Assembly (NCBI RefSeq): GCF_026914265.1 | Contig: NC_069126.1 | Span: 34,971,725-35,035,724, forward strand | DNA: 64,000 nucleotides | Reading direction: 5' to 3' | Source of the DNA: Mya arenaria | Taxonomy: Eukaryota > Mollusca > Bivalvia > Myida > Myidae | Shown here: positions 60,501 through 64,000 of the stretch, piece by piece | Position numbering within the stretch: position 1 is the stretch's first letter | Layout of the letters: every line of letters starts with the position of its first letter | Position numbers and translations under genes: made by a program | The notes under the pieces: generated by a model | Seen by the model: the letters and a program-made list of their open reading frames with translations, nothing else | The model's database searches: none | Told to the model about the DNA's origin: nothing

Positions 60501-62686
60501 TTTAAGGGTGGAGTAGGCATTAAGGTGACTTACCTGTACATGCGTGTTGATACCCTATGAAGCACATACCAAGTATTATGGATAGCAGGGCCTATATTCA
60601 TCAATGTCTTGAATCTGAGTAGGAGACAAAGACTCGAAACAGCATATCTTAATGTTCATATAAAATTGCTCTAACAAGAGCAAACATGGTAAAGATTGCT
60701 GTATACATGATTAAAATCAGGCAACACTTTTTTGGTCAAATAAAGTTATATGGAATATAATTTGAAACATTTCTGAGCGCTTAGTCTCAAACATTATTGA
60801 ATGTGGGCCCAGGCTGTACAATGAACTATAATTTGTACAATGAAATCTAGTGTCATGCTGGATTTTCCTTGTCGTAAGGTACACACAATCAAGTTTGTAC
60901 AGATATGAGGTGGGGTCTAGTTGATAATGCGTCTTGCCCTATATCCAAGAGGTTGTGGGTTTGATCCCTATAGAGCCCCTCAAAACAGACACCAGTACTG
61001 GTTCCTACCCATATAACAGAATCAAGCATGGTTCTATCATCTACCAGCTTTCTTAACAATGAAGATAAAGATATTTGTACTAACGAAACTGAGTTAGTAC
61101 GGTGGGTGTATACAAAGTTGTGTGTTACAGGTCAACGTCCGGTATACAACCTTTACGCGGTCAGTGAACACTCCGGAACCACATATGGCGGACATTACAC
61201 AGCCAAGTGTAAACACCCGTACTCCGGGGAATGGCACAGCTTTAATGATACTCAGTAAGTAGACCTGCTGGGTTTTCCCAAGGAATTTTCATATGAGGGT
61301 TATCCAGTTGTTTTATGTGGTCCAAATGTTACTGTTTCTGATGGTGCTACCAGGGATACACAGTAGATTGGAGATGGGAATCCTTAGCTAGAAAATTGGT
61401 CAGTTTTGCATCAGGGACCTGAACTTGTAACAATTTGGGTAGAAATTTATATGGAATAAGTACAGGCCCCAATTTCTTAACAGGCTGAAGAAGCTTATTT
61501 CAATTAGCCAAAATACGTACTTTAATTTGATTTTGATAAATAAAATGGTTTATTTTGAATATCATAATTTATATTTTGGTCTGGTATCAATTGTGAAATG
61601 TTTACTTCTTTTGAGAGTTTTTAGACTTCAATTATCTTTAATATTATTATACAAACAGTTTGTACCAAACCAAAACTAGTGAGCTTACCTTGATCATGTT
61701 ATAAGGGAAGTAGAAGTTTCGAGAAAATGGGGCCTGTTGCCTGATGGATTGATTGTGTAGGGAAATTCTTAAAAAAAGAAATAGAAAAAAAGATGTTTAT
61801 TCACATATTACCAGCCATTCCTTCCCTCATGTGTTCTTGCCCATTCTACTAAGCCTGTATCTAAGTGTACAAGAGCAGCATAGCTTCTAGCGAGTTCACA
61901 CAGTCAAGGAAAAGGCAGGAAAAAATGTTTTATTTCAAGGTCTTGGTAAAATCTGGGATTGTTCAATTGGTCAGGGAAATTTGTGAAATTGGCAAAAGTC
62001 AGGGAAAGGTTAGGGAAGTTTGTGAAATTGGCAAAAGTCAGGGAAAGGTCAGGGAAGTTTGTGAAATTGGCAAAAGTCAGGGAAAGGTTAGGGAAGTTTG
62101 TGAAATTGGCAAAAGTCAGGGAAAGGTCAGGGAAGTTTGTGAAATTGGCAAAAGTCAGGGAAAGGTTAGGGAAGTTTGTGAAATTGGCAAAAGTCAGGGA
62201 AGTTTGTGAAATTGGCAAAAGTCAGGGAAAGGTCAGGGAAGTTTGGAGCCTGATATCAAGGGCCGTGGAAACAATTTGTAAAATAGCAGAAATAATTTTG
62301 AAATAATAAAAGAAAAAATGATGAATTAAAAAAGCCAATACACTATACCTATGAAGGGGTGGTAAGGGTCGGCTGATTGAGAGGATGGAGGCCAACATTA
62401 CACTCAAAGATTAGAATATAAATAGATGTTAAATTGATAAGATAGGAAAGGGAGCCTCATTCTGCCTAGTCACTAGTCCTATTATTTATTTACATAATAT
62501 ATTCCCTTTATTGGCTAATTGCATGACTAAATGACAATCAACATGGTGTTAATTGAGGTAAGATTATTATTATTATACTTATCTCATTATTTCAGTGTGA
62601 GTTCTTGCGGAGGAAACCAAGCCGTATCGTCAGAGGCGTACGTGTTGTTTTTCGAGCTGGCAAACTCGAGTTCATCTCGGCTCTAG
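51525..62686 (+). CDS. USP2: USP2-like ubiquitin carboxyl-terminal hydrolase
   Basis: A cysteine protease that removes ubiquitin from proteins. Twelve coding exons: 51525-52358, 52697-52756, 53810-53936, 54225-54336, 56828-56941, 58307-58371, 58929-59032, 59440-59517, 59686-59764, 60267-60368, 61131-61254 and 62596-62686, giving 629 residues (human USP2 605). About 280 N-terminal residues are Ser/Arg-rich and disordered. The catalytic core starts VGLRNIGNT then [12 protein letters not shown], the Cys box; the nucleophile is the first codon of exon 3. Then [34 protein letters not shown], the His box [22 protein letters not shown], and [10 protein letters not shown]. Zn pair 2 (CTKC) is intact, but the position aligned with the first Cys of the human CTDC pair is Phe (FDNC). 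The acceptor of exon 3 and the donor of exon 4 are tandemly multiplied. USP21 is the nearest alternative. Confidence 0.93.
53585..53884 (+). repeat. 75-bp tandem array covering the acceptor and Cys box of USP2 exon 3
   Basis: Exon starts occur at 53585, 53660, 53735 and 53810 (the last taken as the standard start), each exactly 75 bp apart and each after ttttag or ttttcag. A unit is 25 codons, [20 protein letters not shown] then FVYFQ, with no stop in any copy. The third copy is identical to the real exon over its 60 exon-like bases, the second has one change, and the first is diverged ([20 protein letters not shown]). A weaker trace lies at 53095-53125. Confidence 0.95.
54308..54836 (+). repeat. 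About 50-bp tandem array of the USP2 exon 4 splice donor
   Basis: The end of exon 4, cggtttacaggctacca followed by gtaagt, is repeated nine more times downstream (at about 54377, 54427, 54477, 54528, 54577, 54649, 54701, 54750, 54800). Units are about 50 bp. Most keep a full gtaagt donor. The final copies match the exon better (aagtttgca before the ttacaggctacca) than the middle ones do. Confidence 0.92.
55241..56360 (+). mobile_element. Dispersed element with GCTCGACTAT-type inverted termini (copy 2)
   Basis: It starts tagctcgactatttgaagaa and closes catagtcgagcgcgctgt then gacagctcttgtt. gctcgactat and atagtcgag are inverted. Inside are units with 'gaccaaacttggtatata' and 'ctagggtcaaggtcac' (three copies, 55801-56176). 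Non-coding, in USP2 intron 4. Confidence 0.72.
57655..57912 (+). repeat. About 128-bp diverged tandem duplication
   Basis: tgatatgtaattgaattttt occurs in both halves, preceded by 'ctgccctttgaaaag' or 'gtgccctttaaaaag' and followed by 'ctttcaacagttatt' or 'ctttcaatagttatt'. In USP2 intron 5. Confidence 0.75.
60586..60812. mobile_element. MITE with imperfect inverted ends
   Basis: The left end gggcctatattcatcaatgt and the right end acattattgaatgtgggccc are inverted with several mismatches. About 225 bp in USP2 intron 10. Confidence 0.55.
60908..61035 (+). repeat. tRNA-derived SINE in USP2 intron
   Basis: ggggtctagttgataatgcg (box A side), then gttgtgggtttgatcccta (box B), then ctggttcctacccatataac, an arrangement typical of bivalve tRNA SINEs. 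It sits just upstream of exon 61131-61254. Confidence 0.6.
61466..61737. mobile_element. MITE, ggccccaatttctcgaaa-ended family (copy 2, opposite orientation)
   Basis: Starts aggccccaatttctt and ends gaagtttcgagaaaatggggcct. The right part is the reverse complement of the left part of the copy at 31798-32010. In USP2 intron 11. Confidence 0.68.
61971..62241 (+). repeat. 39-bp minisatellite in USP2 intron 11
   Basis: About seven units of gtcagggaaaggttagggaa plus gtttgtgaaattggcaaaa, with one shortened unit. The 39-bp period is a multiple of three, so open frames cross it on both strands; none is a gene. Confidence 0.92.
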
Positions 62687-62822
62687 GGCGACAGCACAAC
62701 GTCCAGCTAGTCAACATTTGCACAACTGTGATAACTGTTAAGACGTTATGATGGCCCTTTGCTGCAAGGCGGCATAAACAACTCAGTTCTTTGATAGACA
62801 AAATTATGGATACAAAAATCAG

Positions 62823-62828
62823 AATAAA
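62823..62828 (+). terminator. Poly(A) signal of USP2
   Basis: AATAAA 137 bp after the stop codon. Confidence 0.6.
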
Positions 62829-62987
62829 AAAAGCATTATTGATAATGAAAATATTACTGGTCTGTTTTTTCGAAGAAAAAATGCTGAAGAGCTGTTGTAG
62901 CCTTGGTGTTGTTGTTGCTGTCGATGTCGTTGTGCAAAGATTATTTAATTGGCCATAATGCCATAATCATTCAAGATATTCAAATGA

Positions 62988-63190
62988 AACTTGGTATACA
63001 CATGTTTTCAGAGACTTGGTATACACATGTTTTCAGAGACTTGGTATACACATGTTTTCAGAGACTTGGTATACACATGTTGCCAGAGACTTGGTATACA
63101 CATGTTTTCAGAGACTTGGTATACACATGTTTTCAGAGACTTGGTATACACATGTTTTCAGAGACTTGGTATACACATGTTTTCAGAGAC
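62988..63190 (+). repeat. 25-bp minisatellite, eight copies
   Basis: The unit is acttggtatacacatgtttt plus cagag, almost invariant (one copy has gttgcca for gttttca). Just downstream of USP2. Confidence 0.94.
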
Positions 63191-63194
63191 ATCA

Positions 63195-64000
63195 CAAACA
63201 TGTTCAGCAAAAGTCAACAACTCTGGTTTTAATTATTGTAGAGTTACTCCATTTTTTGCGACTTCAGAGTTACAGATGAGCGTTGATGAGCACTTGTTTC
63301 AAACTGGTTTTGTTATTTGTTGTAACGAGAAACATCGAAAATGGGATTTTAATACCTGAAATATGTTGGCCAGTTGTGTACATGAACTTGTATTTATTTT
63401 CATCGTTATTCTACAAACAGATATTAATGACCTGTTTCTGACTTATATCTTGGCTAGGTATCAAGTATTCGAATGACATGAGATTCCATTTGAACCTTGT
63501 TTGGTTAAAAATCTATCTTGGATAAGGTCCAGTAGCCAATTGCATAAACTGGTTTAGTCTTTGGTTTGGTTAAAGTTTGCCAAAATATTTATTGATTGGT
63601 CAATATTTATCCAAAAATTAATATTAACCAATGAAATCATTTTACATGCACACTAACTGAAATATAACCTTTGGACAACTTATCCAAGTTTTGTACAATT
63701 TGCTGCAGTTCACCAGACCAAATTCTGTCAAAAAATATTTTTTTGTTGCCATAAGAATGATCAAGATACGTTTAAAGGCCAAGAAGTCATTAAAGAAACT
63801 GGTCATTGGCGATTTACATGATGTGGAAGCATTAGTTATCATTTACATTTAGTATACACATTTGACTTATAATTGTTTTACTGCTATAACAGGTTTATGA
63901 TATTAGAAATATATTAGGATAATTTGAATTATAATACCTAGTAAATTTTATAATACAATACATAATTATAGAAGCGAGTATTTATAATTTTGAAAATGGT
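63195..64000. other. Downstream flank of USP2
   Basis: No gene was seen up to the window edge. A possible small TIR element lies at about 63529-63710, with an agtagccaattgcataaact left end and a loosely inverted tgtacaatttgctgcagtt right end. The remainder is AT-rich. Confidence 0.4.

Noticed and set aside
60908-60980. tRNA gene
   Set aside because: A and B boxes are recognisable but no proper acceptor or anticodon stem forms, and a SINE tail follows.
61865-62306. Open frames on both strands with [13 protein letters not shown]-like repeats
   Set aside because: Product of the 39-bp minisatellite in USP2 intron 11.
62903-63359. Three overlapping frames with VYTCFQRLGIHMFSETW repeats
   Set aside because: Product of the 25-bp minisatellite after the USP2 poly(A) signal.
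1-64000. Retrovirus-like, LTR or Polinton copies
   Set aside because: No reverse transcriptase, integrase, capsid or envelope-like protein text and no long terminal repeats were noticed in any frame.

Overview
This is an animal nuclear genome window with small exons, GT-AG introns, AATAAA signals and dense interspersed repeats. I infer a bivalve mollusc. The reasons are the gene content, AT-rich introns, and repeat families I associate with bivalves: elements bounded by GCTCGACTAT inverted termini, 'caagggccataactctgc' repeats, TACCCCCC-bounded elements with CTGTCCGT tracts, and TGACCTTTGACCT repeats. No prokaryotic, viral or retroviral gene was found.

Six protein-coding genes are readable. 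Left to right they are: the 3' end of TOPBP1 (+, 3-6371, BRCT7/8 and tail); an unnamed zinc-finger protein with two CCCH fingers, an acidic tract and a C2HC finger (-, 9837-16843, 5' end unresolved); CRPPA/ISPD (+, 18202-22746, complete); metaxin-2 MTX2 (-, 26816-36362, complete, 8 coding exons); a 1107-residue C2H2 zinc-finger protein (-, 39720-45179); and USP2-like ubiquitin hydrolase (+, 51525-62686, 12 coding exons, complete). Exon phases add up without a break in all six. The CCCH gene and CRPPA are head-to-head across a CpG-containing spacer at 17.7-18.2 kb. CRPPA and MTX2 are tail-to-tail. The zinc-finger gene and USP2 are head-to-head but about 6 kb apart. The genes belong to unrelated pathways (DNA-damage checkpoint, matriglycan synthesis, mitochondrial outer-membrane import, deubiquitination, transcription), so this is ordinary metazoan gene order and not a functional cluster.

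Introns and spacers hold at least ten minisatellites with periods of 18, 25, 26, 28, 33, 39, 50, 62, 75 and 161 bp. They also hold several TIR-bearing DNA elements (one nested inside another, one with TTAA flanks), tRNA-derived SINE pieces and dispersed bivalve-type repeats.

The most unusual signal is that splice junctions themselves have been tandemly copied, in four of the six genes. TOPBP1 has two decayed copies of a whole BRCT7 exon and two shortened copies of the start of its BRCT8 exon. CRPPA has a copied acceptor. MTX2 has a 26-bp exon-edge copy in the adjacent intron. USP2 has a ten-fold array of one splice donor, and four exact 75-bp copies of the acceptor plus the catalytic-cysteine segment. 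These last copies are all in frame and open, so alternative acceptor use could give a protease with two to four Cys boxes.
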